Part shown: positions 25,021 through 37,190 of the stretch, piece by piece
Layout of the letters: every line of letters starts with the position of its first letter
Numbering within the stretch: position 1 is the first letter of the stretch
Assembly (NCBI GenBank): GCA_964017065.1
Contig: OZ024788.1
Span: 3,018,266-3,082,265, forward strand
Direction of reading: 5' to 3'
DNA: 64,000 nt
From: Haliclona indistincta
Taxonomy: Eukaryota; Porifera; Demospongiae; Haplosclerida; Chalinidae
Notes under the pieces: generated by a model
The model's input: only the letters and a program-made list of their open reading frames with translations
Told to the model about the DNA's origin: nothing
The model's database searches: none
Position numbers and translations under genes: made by a program

Positions 25021-27690
25021 CCTCAAAATGCACCAAGTAAATAATACGAATCACACAATCCTTCATGAATTCCCCTTTCCACCACGACTATCAACACATT
25101 CAACATTTTGTACACAACAGTAACTGAATTGTGGTACTCTAGACAAGCTTGGTAACCATGGTAGCCAGGGGGTGAGGCACTGTATAGACAAGGTGTTGTA
25201 AACCAACACAACTGCAATGCTTAGCAACTTGAATGTTTGTGTCACACACAACCGCCTGCGGTGGTTAATAGACACTGCCCACAAACCAAAACAGCCCACT
25301 CTTGTGCATTTAACCAGCTAATCTAAACTTGTGGAATGCTGACAGTAAAGCAGACTTATAACACAAACACATAACGCCATTATTTCAAATTGTACGAGTA
25401 CACTAGCATTTGAAATAACAAGGTTTGAGCAGCACCGCCATTTCTACTAAGGGATGGATGATACACTGCCACAACATGTTTGATTGAAACAATGATGTAC
25501 ACAACATAATGTTTTGTGGAATATGATTGTGTAGCAATGTTATACAAAAGTATGTTGCAAGTAACTTTTAGTTCAGTTGTAAGCAAAAGTTACCTATTTT
25601 CGTTACACTGTATTTTGCATGCCTGTATGTAGCTGCTCTGCTGCACTGTAGCTGCAGACTTCAATACCATACTAGTGTTCCATTATAGGCTGCCATACAT
25701 TAGCTGTGCATGACACGAATAATGGTAAGCGTGTTAAACTTAACACAATCTTCCTAAAAATGTCTTCTACTGTCTTTCAGCCAATAACCAGTGCAAGAGT
25801 TCTCTGGATGGGATAATTCAGTCAAGCAACCAAACAACTCCACAGAACAATTGATCAAATGTTTCGTGTGAGTTTGCCAACTTCATTACAAATCCATATT
25901 AGCAGTGTTTGTATCAATTAGTGTTGGCTGCATACCAAGTGTCCCTTGACAACCACGCAGCAGAAGAACATGACTCGTGACGTAGTCCCTAGAAACAGGC
26001 TTGGCAGCAATGATTACACACACTGTGAAGACCTATGAATCCAATGATGGAGCCATTAAAATCAATGAAAAACTGCTTTGAGTAGAATGATACCAGTAGC
26101 AACAGAAGACCCACAAGAGAGGTGACTATACAAGGCTTGTTTCTGTGTGTGTGTGCTGTGGTCAAGCTGTAGATGGTCGATAATTGCCAGCTTGTTATGC
26201 TATCAATTAAACACATTTCCAGTGCCCTTGGAAGAGTAATGAGCTTGATAGACCGACTTGGAACAATTGACGGTCATAGTTTGAAAACTTTCCAGTGCTT
26301 TGTAAACTGATAAACAAGAAAATTGAGTTTCACCAGTCTGGCTTTATGTCAGAAAATGTGTGAAATCTGTTTGATGTCCCAATGTTCCCTAGACAATGTA
26401 TTGCCTGGATTTATAGAATGGAGAGAACTTCAAATAAAGAATGGTCTCATTTTGAATACTTTTCACAGACCTAAGCCCCACTTGAGTATCTCAAGATTTG
26501 CCAGCGAAAGTGTACGTATAATCCGTGAGGCGATTTTCATAGATCCATGCGCGTGGGAGAAATATGCTAAAGTTCATTGCTTAAAATTTAATTTTACTGA
26601 AATGATCTAAGGTAACTCTAACTGGCTTCAGAAAAAAGACTAACGTGCGTCCTAAGTCGTCAAATAATAAACACACTTGCGTTGCGTGGGATCACTTTTA
26701 GTCTGATAAGGAGAGCTATCTAAAACACCTTAAAGTGGAAGAGCTTGTGTGCACGTACTGCTCTGTGCTATGTAAGCTGGTTAAATATAGTACGACAATG
26801 AGTCGGATACTAAATATAATATATAATGGGTCACATCGTACTGACTTGCTGGTTGACTGAGCCAGTGTCATCACGACATGTTATACTCCTTCTCCATCAT
26901 CTGTCAGGTTAATACTGTCTATAGTAGTTGTTGATGTGAGTGTGGTACCACTGAAATCAGTTAGTACAGTAGTGAATACTACTTTTACAGTTTCAACAAC
27001 TACACTGTGATGAACATACTACACTTTCGTCAGTGTGCAGTTTATAACATTCAATCATTCAATAGCAGCAAATAGAACAAGAACTACACTGTCATGCTGT
27101 GCAAGATATCACTGTTGTGAATGCATACGCATGCACAGTTGGGAACCAATGAGGGATGTCCCGCATCCCACAGTGGATGTAGTTGATTGTCCCAAATCTT
27201 TTAAACATTTTGAACTACTAGATTCCTTCCCGATTCCTTTATAATTTCCTGCTCTGTTCAAAACTAAAATATCCTTTCCACAGCAGGTTTCAATGAACTG
27301 TTCAGTGAGAGTGTTGAGACAAGAATGTGCACTGTACGTGAGATTCCAACCAGCACAGGAAGTGAGTTATGGACTCTTTCTATTAATAAAGTGTTCTATG
27401 TTTGCAGACTATTGGTCACATGTGTACATAAACACACGACCAGAACACCCACACACAGTAATTCATAAATAATAGATAAATGACATGCCCACATAAACAC
27501 AGGAAAACAAGGTGTCTAGCAGCTCCACAGAAGGTCACACAGAGCAAAGTGTCAAACAGAAGGTCACTGGCTCAGATAGAACACATCACTATAGAACTAA
27601 TCGGCTTCTAGCAACCCTAAAGATGGTGTAACATGCAGAGCAAACTGCCTATTGCTTTTAGCTGCACTACAGAGGATCACAGGGCACCAG

Positions 27691-27966
27691 TGCACTAAGT
27701 AAGCATAAGCATTGCAATTTCTAGAGCCCGGGTTACGAGCACACATGAGCTAAGTAAGCATAAGCATTGCAATTTCTGGAGCCCGGGTTACGAGCACACA
27801 TGAGCTAAGCAAGCATAAGCATTGCAATTTCTGGAGCCCGGGTTACGAGCACACATGAGCTAAGCAAGCATAAGCATTGCAATTTCTGGAGCCCGGGTTA
27901 CGAGCACACATGAGCTAAGCAAGCATAAGCATTGCAATTTCTGGAGCCCGGGTTACGAGCATACAT
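27691..27966. repeat. 55 bp minisatellite, five copies
   Basis: Five nearly identical 55 bp units containing GAGCCCGGGTTACGAGC, with exact spacing (for example 27747 and 27802). Very high identity implies recent expansion. Confidence 0.93.
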
Positions 27967-28194
27967 GAGTACCAACTGTGCCTCTCAATGCAGCGAGGAC
28001 ACCCGTTATACCCAACCCAGTAGTGTACAATGACTCACATACCTGATGGTGACCTTCTTTGACTTTTAAACCGAAGAATGACCTTAATAATTGAAGAAAA
28101 CATTTTATGTACATGTATAAAGAAATAAAATAGTACCTTGTCTTTTCATCATTAGTATAAATTGCTATGTCTTCAAAACTCACTGTGAATCTGC

Positions 28195-28340
<146 letters not shown>

Positions 28341-28479
28341 TAATGTGCACATAGACTGCAATTTGCTATCAGGTCTACTATCATACCAGTACAGGCTTTT
28401 AATAAAAAGGAGAGGAGCCAGAATCAAAATTGAGACCTGCTACAGTACATTTTGGCAAGTTGAGATGGACTGATTGCAC

Positions 28480-28531
28480 AGTATGGTAGCTTCCTTGTAG
28501 TATCTACTATACTACAAGGAAGCTACCATAC
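28480..28531. repeat. Perfect hairpin upstream of gene A
   Basis: GTATGGTAGCTTCCTTGTAG and its reverse complement face each other across a few bases. It lies about 10 bp upstream of the gene A E-box. Confidence 0.9.
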
Positions 28532-28542
28532 AATAGCAGTGA

Positions 28543-28550
28543 TCACATGA
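28543..28550 (+). promoter_or_regulatory. E-box/M-box-like motif, gene A
   Basis: TCACATGA 62 bp before the gene A ATG; shared by the array. Its reverse complement TCATGTGA has the form of the M-box bound by MITF/TFE bHLH-Zip factors. Confidence 0.55.
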
Positions 28551-28611
28551 TCTTGTGCTGTAGTGAGTTGATAAGTATACTAGGCTAGCACTGTTGCAAA
28601 GATCTGACAGT

Positions 28612-31600
28612 ATGGAGGATTCTGAAAGAACACAGCTTTCTAGTTCAGGTAAGTTTTATTTGTGTTGTGCTATTGTAAAACTTGAGAGTAATAACTATGA
28701 ACAAAAAGCTCAATTTTAATCAATAATCCATTGTCATAACCCACTGCTGTGCATTATATACTGAACTTTATTTCATTACAGTTATAATTATATGTAAAAG
28801 TAGTGAAAAAGATTCAAAAGTAGTTAAAACCAGCTCCATAAACATAACTATGCTTAAAATCAAGTTGTCTACAACCAACGTGTGACCTTTATGACACTAC
28901 AGTTACAGAGTTGTTTTAGAGGGCAGTGCACCATTTTCCATAATGGTGTAGCTGCATTGTGCTTGAACAAACAATGAATCTTGATTATACTCATGTGATG
29001 AGCAGACCACCATTTCAAAAAGTACCTTTCAATATTATGTGCCTGACACAATGCTACCGGTAGTACAACCCATGCCTGATAAGCAGGAGCATATAATTCC
29101 TAGTAATAAAGAACAGATTTCACAAAACCCTCGGCGTGTTGCACATTGTAAAGTTAGCTCCTTAGTTATGGTTTGCAAAAGGAGCCTTGCAGCTAAAGCC
29201 AGCCTGCTTGCTATTGAAACTGCACTGCTAACCAGAAGACAGCAAAGTGCTGATCATAAGGACAAGGTGTGTCGAGTGGGCGTGACCATTGAGACCAGCT
29301 GTTATGCAGTTTGGATGGAATCTAAAAGTACGTAGGTAGTCAACTATGGGCGCTTTTGTAGTCAGAAAGGTCCAAGATAGCCGTCAAGGTGAGTCAGACA
29401 TAACTCGAGAATGAAAGCACTTTAGCAAAATCCACGAGTCAAATTGCAAGCCCTTGCGGTGCTCATCATGTCATAACTTTACCAGTGCGTAACAGTGATC
29501 GCTGATCTCTGCAGCTCGATGGACAGCGAATGACAAACCAAGTACCGTAACCCTCGCGCATACGCCGAGGGTTAATAAAACATTAATACTATTGTGACAG
29601 TAATGCAAGTGAGAATCGCTTAGGCGCAGTTCCATATTGGGTAAATTATTTGTACATCGAGCAACAGAATTCAGATAATTATTACTGCTGTACTACCTCT
29701 CGAGTGCTTGCCGGGCAAGGTGCCTTTCGCTGTCAATATTGTTTTTGGTAGTACGGTTGGAACTTATCATCAGATTTCTTGTCAGAGAGGAAGACAGTTT
29801 AGTCTCACAGGGCCTGCAAGACTAAAGCATGTCTTGGAATTACATGTGGAAAAATAGCACATTGAAAAATTGTACATATACGTGGAAAATTGTTAATAAT
29901 TAATTTTTGGTTCTAATTTCGACATGCAGATGCATTTAAACATTCAAAAATAACCAGCCCTACAGTATAATAAGCATTATAGTATATCCATTGCAATAAC
30001 ATTTTTACACTTTACAGGATCAGGATCATATGGCACAGCTGAAGGTAATCTTCACCGGTATCATGTATTGTAGATAACATGAGAATGGCTGTATTTTTCA
30101 CAGTATCCCTAACTAGCTCAGGATATTACACACCCCCCACATCACCACTACCCCCTACATCACCAACACCCCGAGAAGTAAGTATGCCACACTAATACAT
30201 TGTATACTTACTGAAATTATTCCTTTGCAAGAATCGTCTGAAAAACTGCTATTATTGTTGTGAATCTTTCTTAGGTAAGCTAACAGGTGCATGCAATCAA
30301 TCATGACAATAATCTTTTTTACAGCTATTGTTGCTGAAATTTTTCTGGTACTTCTCAGCTTTATAACTTGTCAGCTAATACAATTCAACTACTTCCAGTT
30401 ACATGATGAAATGCGACGTAACAGAGTACCAGATTGGTTACGGAAAGTAGCCAAAGTTATCATTTTTGTTTTTTGGGCATCGGTTTGGTTTTCTGCACTA
30501 GTAGTTATTTTGATAAATCTTTTACCAGTGATCTTTGTTTCATGGACCTGGATATGTCCACAAGTTGTCGTCTTCAATGTGTCCTACTTGTTCAATGTTG
30601 AGAAAATTAACAGCACCTATGAGAACCAAATCCCGTCCATTGCACTTCGTGATATGACATACGAACAAGCTCATTCACTCAGTTATGACAAGGTTATTGA
30701 TAATATGTCAAAATTTGAAGTGTTCTCTAAACTGGTCATTCTGTTCCTGGCATTTTCAAGTTTCATATCATATTTTTTATTCATTTCTGTGCTATTGTGC
30801 ACATATAAGTGTGCTGGAATAAGACACTGGTGTATCAAGACAATAAAAGGCAAATCTGATGAATTATACAAACCTCTGGACCCTTTTAGCATGACTGATC
30901 CAAAAGAGATATCCACCAAACTAGACTTGCCTGAATCTTTGTATTTTAACTTTCTACTGCTTCTCAATATTGTTCTTTGGATGGCTTGCTTTTGTCTTTT
31001 TTGGACAGCACATTTTGACAAACCTGCTTATTATGATGTGAAAGTAAAAGAGTGGTTAGAGAAAGTAGGGTTTATATTCTACATGTACTCTCTGCTATGT
31101 ACTATTGTTAGTTGCTTCATCTTCTCAAAGATAGCCTACTCAGTCAACCAAAGGTGCTTAAAACTGTACGATAAATTTGAAAATCATACAAAACAAGATG
31201 GTGATGAAGATGTTGATGGTCTTCATCGTTTAATTGAACAAGACAATAAGTTTACGAAAATGGCCCAGGAGACTGTTTATTGGTTTGAATTCTGGTTCAC
31301 TATCCATTGGGTATTCTATACTGTCACTTCATTTCTCTCAATAGGTCTTGTTTTTGACATGCTGGTCAAGTATACTCAAGCCGAACTCAAAGCACCGTTA
31401 GACAATGCTATAGGGTTTTCTTGGAAAGAGCTTGTTGTAGTTTCTTTGTTCACACTGCAGCACTGCTTTCTCTTCCTCTATCCTTGCTTCAAAGCGGCCG
31501 CAGTGACTGTGTCACGTGAAAAGCTTATCAAGAAAGTCAACTCTCATTCAGATCCTAATCATCCACTGAAAGATGAGAGGAAGCAGCTTTATATTCAGCA

Positions 31601-31733
31601 TCTCAAGAACAAAAAGTTTGGGTTTCGTATCAGCTTCTTCTGTGCTCGACTACGATTTGGGTTCAACGTTGCCTACATATCAATATTCATTGGTCTCTCT
31701 GGAGTGCTACTGAAACTAACTGACTTGTTTTAA
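28612..31733 (+). CDS. Array gene A: multi-pass membrane protein, family unrecognised
   Basis: Exons 28612-28648, 30018-30044, 30104-30177, 30232-30274 and 30325-31733 give 529 residues. The tail (1-60) is Ser/Pro-rich with YYTPPTSPLPPTSP and then CYYCC just before the membrane, a possible palmitoylation cluster. The last exon codes about eight hydrophobic segments near 61-80, 105-133, 193-219, 264-287, 307-334, 381-409, 428-447 and 494-525. Family blocks: LPESLYF, MYSLLCTIVSCFIFSK, the acidic QDNKFTKMAQ, CFLFLYPCFKAAAVTV then REKLIKK, and GFRISFFCARLRFGFN. Sequons NVS (145) and NST (156) lie between segments 2 and 3. No known domain recognised. Charge bias puts the segment 1-2, 3-4, 5-6 and 7-8 loops in the cytosol. 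Intact; the TAA ends a conserved TDLF C-terminus. Confidence 0.85.
29126..29573. mobile_element. MITE-like repeat, copy 1 (in gene A intron 1)
   Basis: Ends AACCCTCGGCG and CGCCGAGGGTT form inverted repeats around a ~450 bp interior. A second copy lies at 51200-51729 in gene E. About 15 bp outside the left end are also shared, so the true boundary may be wider. A short solo foldback with similar ends is at about 48254-48285. Confidence 0.65.
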
Positions 31734-32804
31734 TCATTAAACAAACTATGAATAGTGTTGTGATCACAGTTTGGAAGAATTTTTGTATTAAATACTCTTG
31801 ATATCTTCTACATAATAGTTTGTGGTAATATTTTAGACTGCTTATTGAGTCAGCTTCTCTATAAATGACTTGACAACAACTCTCAGATATCTTAGATCTA
31901 TAGAATAGTGTCATGACAGTATCATTGTTTTAGCATAAACTACCTCCAAAGGTGCTCATGCCTCTGTGGAATTGCATGCTCCAATACAAGTACAAGTGCA
32001 TGTACGTGCCCAACAATTGCTGACAACAAACATGAATAACTAACCAACTATCTAATCTCCTGACACAGGTAGTTATACTATAGTACACTAAGTTTAGACT
32101 CATATTTACATCTACCTGAAATCTACTGATCAATGTCATAACTATGATTATTGTGAGAGCTACAACTGTGTTGAAACAAACTACACATACCGTCAGCCGT
32201 GGTAAATACACTCCACAGCATCAGTTATTGGTAGTCAATGAGACAGCACAAGCGCTAGAATTCCTGAAAGAAGAACAAAATTAATGTGTGGGCAGCAATT
32301 TCAGTATACCACTTTAGAAGCACCGCTAAAGATAAATCTTCAAGGTCAGATTGCTTGATCAACCCTAGATGGCTGAAATTTCAAGAAACGTCAAGACAGC
32401 GAAGATTTGAGCAATATTAATAACTTGTAAATGTCCTTGGCTTGATGCACGGCATACTTCCAAGCACTGCACGTTGGGAAATCATTGTTGAAAAATTGTT
32501 ACAGCATCGTGTGTAAGCAGTGCACTTCGCGTTTTGCAGATTTCGGCGAGAGTCGCTGGGCATGTAGGGACGCATGCTGTGACGCTGCATGGAATGTAAG
32601 TTCTGTGGTGTTTAGTCAGCTCTGTCAGATGTTCTAGATTTACTCATTAATATTCATAATAGATAAGGTTCTAGAATGATGATAACAGCACAAGTAAAGT
32701 GTAAGCTAAGCAAATGTGATACTATTTATTTATACAATGTTACATATCAACAGTATTCACGAGCTCTTTTTGTTACTTCAAAGTAATGACTATCTCTCAA
32801 GTTA
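31734..32804. other. Intergenic, gene A to gene B
   Basis: 3' UTR of A and 5' flank of B. No exon, RNA gene or clear transposon seen. AT-rich. Confidence 0.5.
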
Positions 32805-32812
32805 TCACATGA
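32805..32812 (+). promoter_or_regulatory. E-box/M-box-like motif, gene B
   Basis: TCACATGA 65 bp before the gene B ATG, at nearly the same distance as in gene A. Confidence 0.5.
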
Positions 32813-32876
32813 TGTAAAATACCCCCACAGAGTGGCAGGTATTTTGGTGACACTTTTACAGTCTACAATCAATCCA

Positions 32877-35025
32877 ATGGCTGATAAAACTCCTCTTGTG
32901 TCTGCTGCTGGCCAACACGGTTATGGAGGTAACTTCAGCACTATACAATACAGTTTGATAGAGGACTTGTATACTGATAGTGGTGTCTGTTCTACTGTGC
33001 ATGACCAAAATATCATGGTTGTATATTCTCTAGGTACAGAACAGCCAACAGCACATGTAGCACTGGCTTTACCACCACAGGCTCTGGTCAATCTGCCACA
33101 AGATCTATCAAAGACTGTATCAGACAATCTGTCACAGTATCTAACACGGACTCTGTCGCAGAATTTATTAACAAAAGTTATATCACAGACTCTATCACAG
33201 AATCTATCGCAGATTCTGTCACAAGATCTAATACGAAATCTATCTCAAGATCTCTCGCAAACTGTGTCAGAAACTCTGAAACAGAATCTATCACAGACAA
33301 ACCTATTACAAAATCTATCTGAGCCCCTGTCACAGAAGGTATCAGAGACTGTATCACGGGTTCTACCACAGACTCAGTCAGAGAATCAACCGCAAAATCT
33401 GTCACAGACTTTATCAGAAACTGTATCACAGGCTCTGTCAGAGAATCTGTTACAGAATCTGTCTCGGGCTGTATCACAGCCCACAATACAGGCTCCACCA
33501 CAGCAAGGTAATTGTTTATAATGTAGAAAGTAAGTAGACAGCTTGCTAGCTAGTCTGTGACAAGATTACAAGTATATGTCAACATTCACTGTTTCTCTTT
33601 ACCAACAGATCGAACATGCATTGAACATGGATTAGGTAAGATGGCTACCTGTTAATTAAAGTTAATTATTTATTGTTTTTTTCAGCTATTTTTGCAGAAG
33701 TTATGCTGGCGGCGTTAAGCTTGTTAACGTGCCAGACAATACGATTTAACTACTTCAACTTACAGAATAGAGCACCAGGCTGGCTACAAAAAGCAGCTAA
33801 ATATCCACTATATTTTCTTATGCTTTTGGCTTTTCTGGCGAATATTGCACCAGCTGGTTGCGTTTTGGCTGCTTGTATAAGCTCACAGGCTATGGTCCTC
33901 AACTTGACCCTTTTATTTGAGGAAATTTTGAACAGCAAGTTTGAATATAATCTGACCGATCCAATTCATGACATTCGCGATATTCACGACATGAAAAAAT
34001 TAGTAAGTTTTGGAGTATACTCTGAACTAGTAATTCTGCTTCTTACAATGTCAAGTGGTGTCTCATATGCTTTGTTCATCATAGTACTGATATGCACTTA
34101 TAATTGTTATCCATTTCGAAGGTGGATACGAAAAATTATTTCTGAACCAGAAGATGATAGACAAAATGATAATAAAGCTTTAAATCCATTTTGTATAAAA
34201 GAAAAAGAAATTGGTTTTACCAAAGTTTACTTACCCGAATCGCTGTACTTCGTATTACTGTTTTTGATCAATATCTCTCTCTGGTTGGCTTGCTATATTG
34301 TCTTTTCGCTCGAAGTTTTTGACAAACCTTCTCATTTTACCAATATTGACATACAGTTGGAACAATTTGTGTTCTTCTTGTACATGTACTCACAACTGTG
34401 TACAATTGTCAGTTGCTTCATCTTCTCAAAGATAGCCTACTCAGTCACTCATAGGTGCTTGAAACTGTACGATGAATTTAAAAACCATAACAAACTAAGC
34501 GATGTTGATGATGGCCTCAGTTTGTTAATTGAAAAAGATGACGACTTCACCAAAATGGGTCAAGACACTCTAAATTTGTTCGAAATTTGGTTCACAATCC
34601 ACTGGGTGAGCTACATTGTCACCTCATTCTTCTCAATAGTACTCTTCTTAGGAATTCTAGAAAATAAAATAGAGCCTAGATTTTCAAATATACCGGATAA
34701 GGCACTTGGGTTTATAGACTCTGAGTTTGCTGTAATAACCTTGTTCACAGTGCAGCACTGTTTTCTCTTCCTCTATCCATGCTTCAAAGCTGCCGCAGTG
34801 ACTGTGGGTCGTGAAAAGCTCATAAAAAAGATCAACGCTCATCGACTTGAAGGACACCCTCTTACTCTTGAGAGAAAACAGCTTTATATCCAGTACCTAG
34901 AGAACAAGAAGTTCGGGTTTCGTATCAGCTTCTTCTGTGCTCGAATTCCCTTCGGTTTCAACATTGCTTACATATCGATATTCATTGGTCTCATGAGTAT
35001 GCTAATAAAATTTAGTGACATATAA
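32877..35025 (+). CDS. Array gene B: membrane protein with LSQ-repeat tail
   Basis: Exons 32877-32928, 33034-33507, 33609-33635 and 33686-35025 give 630 residues. The first exon codes MADKTPLVSAAGQHGYG. Exon 2 codes about 158 residues dominated by a four-residue LSQx period (12 nt unit, 33090-33480), probably an amphipathic or coiled segment. The third exon codes DRTCIEHGL. The membrane part starts at residue 185 and is the most divergent in the array (no SWTWICP block, internal deletions), but keeps MYSQLCTIVSCFIFSK, DDDFTKMGQ, CFLFLYPCFKAAAVTV and KFGFRISFFCAR. It ends MLIKFSDI. Intron 1 is 105 nt with no in-frame stop, so its retention would add 35 residues in frame. Intact; function unknown. 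Confidence 0.82.
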
Positions 35026-37052
35026 TAAAATATTTTGCTGTATGAAATTATTGAAATCATGTAAGCTGTTTTTTTTAACAAATTAGTTTTGTATCAGTGT
35101 AGACAATAAAATTTAATTATTGTACAATAATAGTAATTTTTATTATGTTTTTTTTTGTTTTTGAGTGCTTGTTATGCTAATCTGTACAAACTTGCTTTTT
35201 TAAACAAAACAAGTACCATGACCCTCATGGGTTAACAACAAAGTCTAGTCAACTCAAACCTTTCGGACAGAACATTTGCTGAGAAGTAAACATCATCCAA
35301 TACACTATTAAAAATGGGGTGTTAAAATGTCGTTTAAATAGTACACCCTATAAGACAAATTTGGACTTTTGAATTAAGAAGTATATCGTTGATTGGATTT
35401 GTCAACCAGAAACTTATTCTAATCATAGAATGTTAAAACACTTTATTGTTTTTCTGCAAGCGGAGTTTAAGTTTAGAAAGATCGAAGATTTCCATGGCAA
35501 CCGTAGCACCTTATAAGGAAAGTGTGTTTTAACACTCTAAAGCTTTAACCCTTTAAATACTAAGTTATCTTGCTGGAATTTTAACCTCGTAAATGCTGAC
35601 CAATTCTCTCGCGAATAACTCATGTGCCCTTTGCGCTACTGGTCTCAAATTTGCGTCCTTTTTTGCCAGTGAGTAGCTGCAATTGCTCACACTCAAGTCG
35701 ATCAAGATGCCCCTCCCACTTCGGAAATCAAGCCAATAAAGTGCACCGACCTCGTCAAATTTTGCTCAAAGTTAGTACTTTGGGGCTGGTCAATGAAAAG
35801 TACATACAATAGCAGTGGTTTAGGTGAGTGCAAAATGTAGCCCAGATTATGGAGAATGTGGGAAATGTGTTTTCCGAGCGTCCTGAAGCCGCAAAATGTT
35901 TTGTGCTGAAGCCATAGAAAAGCTGGTCGCCAATATGTTTGGTGGAGGGCGCGTGCCGAAAACCACTAGATTTTGTACGGTTATTTGTATTCTTCAATTT
36001 AGCTTAATTTCGGAACATTTTAGCACTTTTGGATAAAGTTATGGTGTCTGAAGTATGTATGATGCCAAATCGCGTCATTAGAGCATAAAGGGTTAAGGGT
36101 GCTTCTATAGCACTTCACTTTTAACAGAGTAGTCTTTATTGCATCATTTGCATGGCATACAATAATAATTTTTATTATAAAAAATTGCATAGTCAGTAAT
36201 AATGAATTGTGTGATTTAGTAGTAAATTTGGTCCATCTGAATACAATTTTGATTGATAGCAGGAATTAAATTTGCGTTTAGCGTCATACTGCAAAGTGTA
36301 AAGTGCAAACAATGTTAGCCACACAGCAAATCACTGCATCAAAAAGTAGTGGATCTGTAGTCTGAAAATTAATAGTGACTCTCAGACAAGTAGACACTGT
36401 AGTACAGCTCAATTATGCAACTGATATCAGAAGGCTGCCACACACATGCATGTACAAAAGCATTTATGGAGGAGCTCCTTCCTGTAACCATTCAAATTCC
36501 TAGTATTGTCCGATCAATATTTTACACAGTAATAGATTCATACTCTATTGTGTATAAATGATCATGAACACCATCAACATATTAGTCTATTGTCTTGTGA
36601 CTAGTAATGAATCTTTAACCTGCATGTCAGTTGAAATATGCTCCAAAATCTATGTGATAATCAGTACACTGTTGTTGTTTGTAAAGATCAGAATCACAAA
36701 GTATGCACCGAGGGTAACAAGTCAAGTTGCTCTCTGAGACAAAACAAATTGTAATTGTATTCATGAGAGCTAGTAGTGACCTGCTGTCTTCCAGCTACAA
36801 CATATAATTCAAAAGCAAAATGAAATGCAATTCAGACATACAGTAAGTTTTATTTATAGTACAGACCTGTAACCAGCTTGAATAAGAGTGTCAGAATTGA
36901 GAAAAACTTGATCTACTCAACACATCAAGTAGGTAACTACTATGCACAGACTATCAATCAGAGAATCATTGTCCAGCACTATACGCCTGTGCATGTGATT
37001 GTAGAATCAACTATGAATAACAGTATTAACAATGAGCACTGACAAGCAGAGA
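35026..37052. other. Intergenic, gene B to gene C
   Basis: Holds the 3' UTR of B, a MITE at about 35544-36096, and a 5' flank of gene C (about 36431-36660) clearly homologous to the flank of gene E (about 50324-50545), showing that the duplication unit included upstream DNA. No exon seen. Confidence 0.6.
35544..36096. mobile_element. MITE with TTTAACCCTTTA ends
   Basis: Left end TTTAACCCTTTAAATAC and right end AGCATAAAGGGTTAAGG are inverted copies. The interior codes nothing recognisable. Confidence 0.6.
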
Positions 37053-37060
37053 TCACATGA
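37053..37060 (+). promoter_or_regulatory. E-box/M-box-like motif, gene C
   Basis: TCACATGA in GATCACATGATCT, the same 13 bp as at gene A, 131 bp before the ATG (longer spacing than the other loci). Confidence 0.5.
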
Positions 37061-37190
37061 TCTGGAATAGTAGTAAGAGTATGGATGGATAGGTATAATA
37101 CACACTGTAGTAGGATAGTGCTGGCAGTTGCAGGAGACCCCAGTACTGAATTTAGTTCTGTGAAAGAGTTCATTCGTTCAATCTGACAAT

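Noticed and set aside
27691..27966. CRISPR-like array
   Set aside because: The units are contiguous 55 bp tandem copies with no unique spacers; this is a eukaryotic minisatellite.
33178..33501. Minus-strand 107-residue protein opposite the LSQ exon
   Set aside because: A mirror of the 12 nt repeat, without family similarity; the plus strand has splice sites and correct phase.
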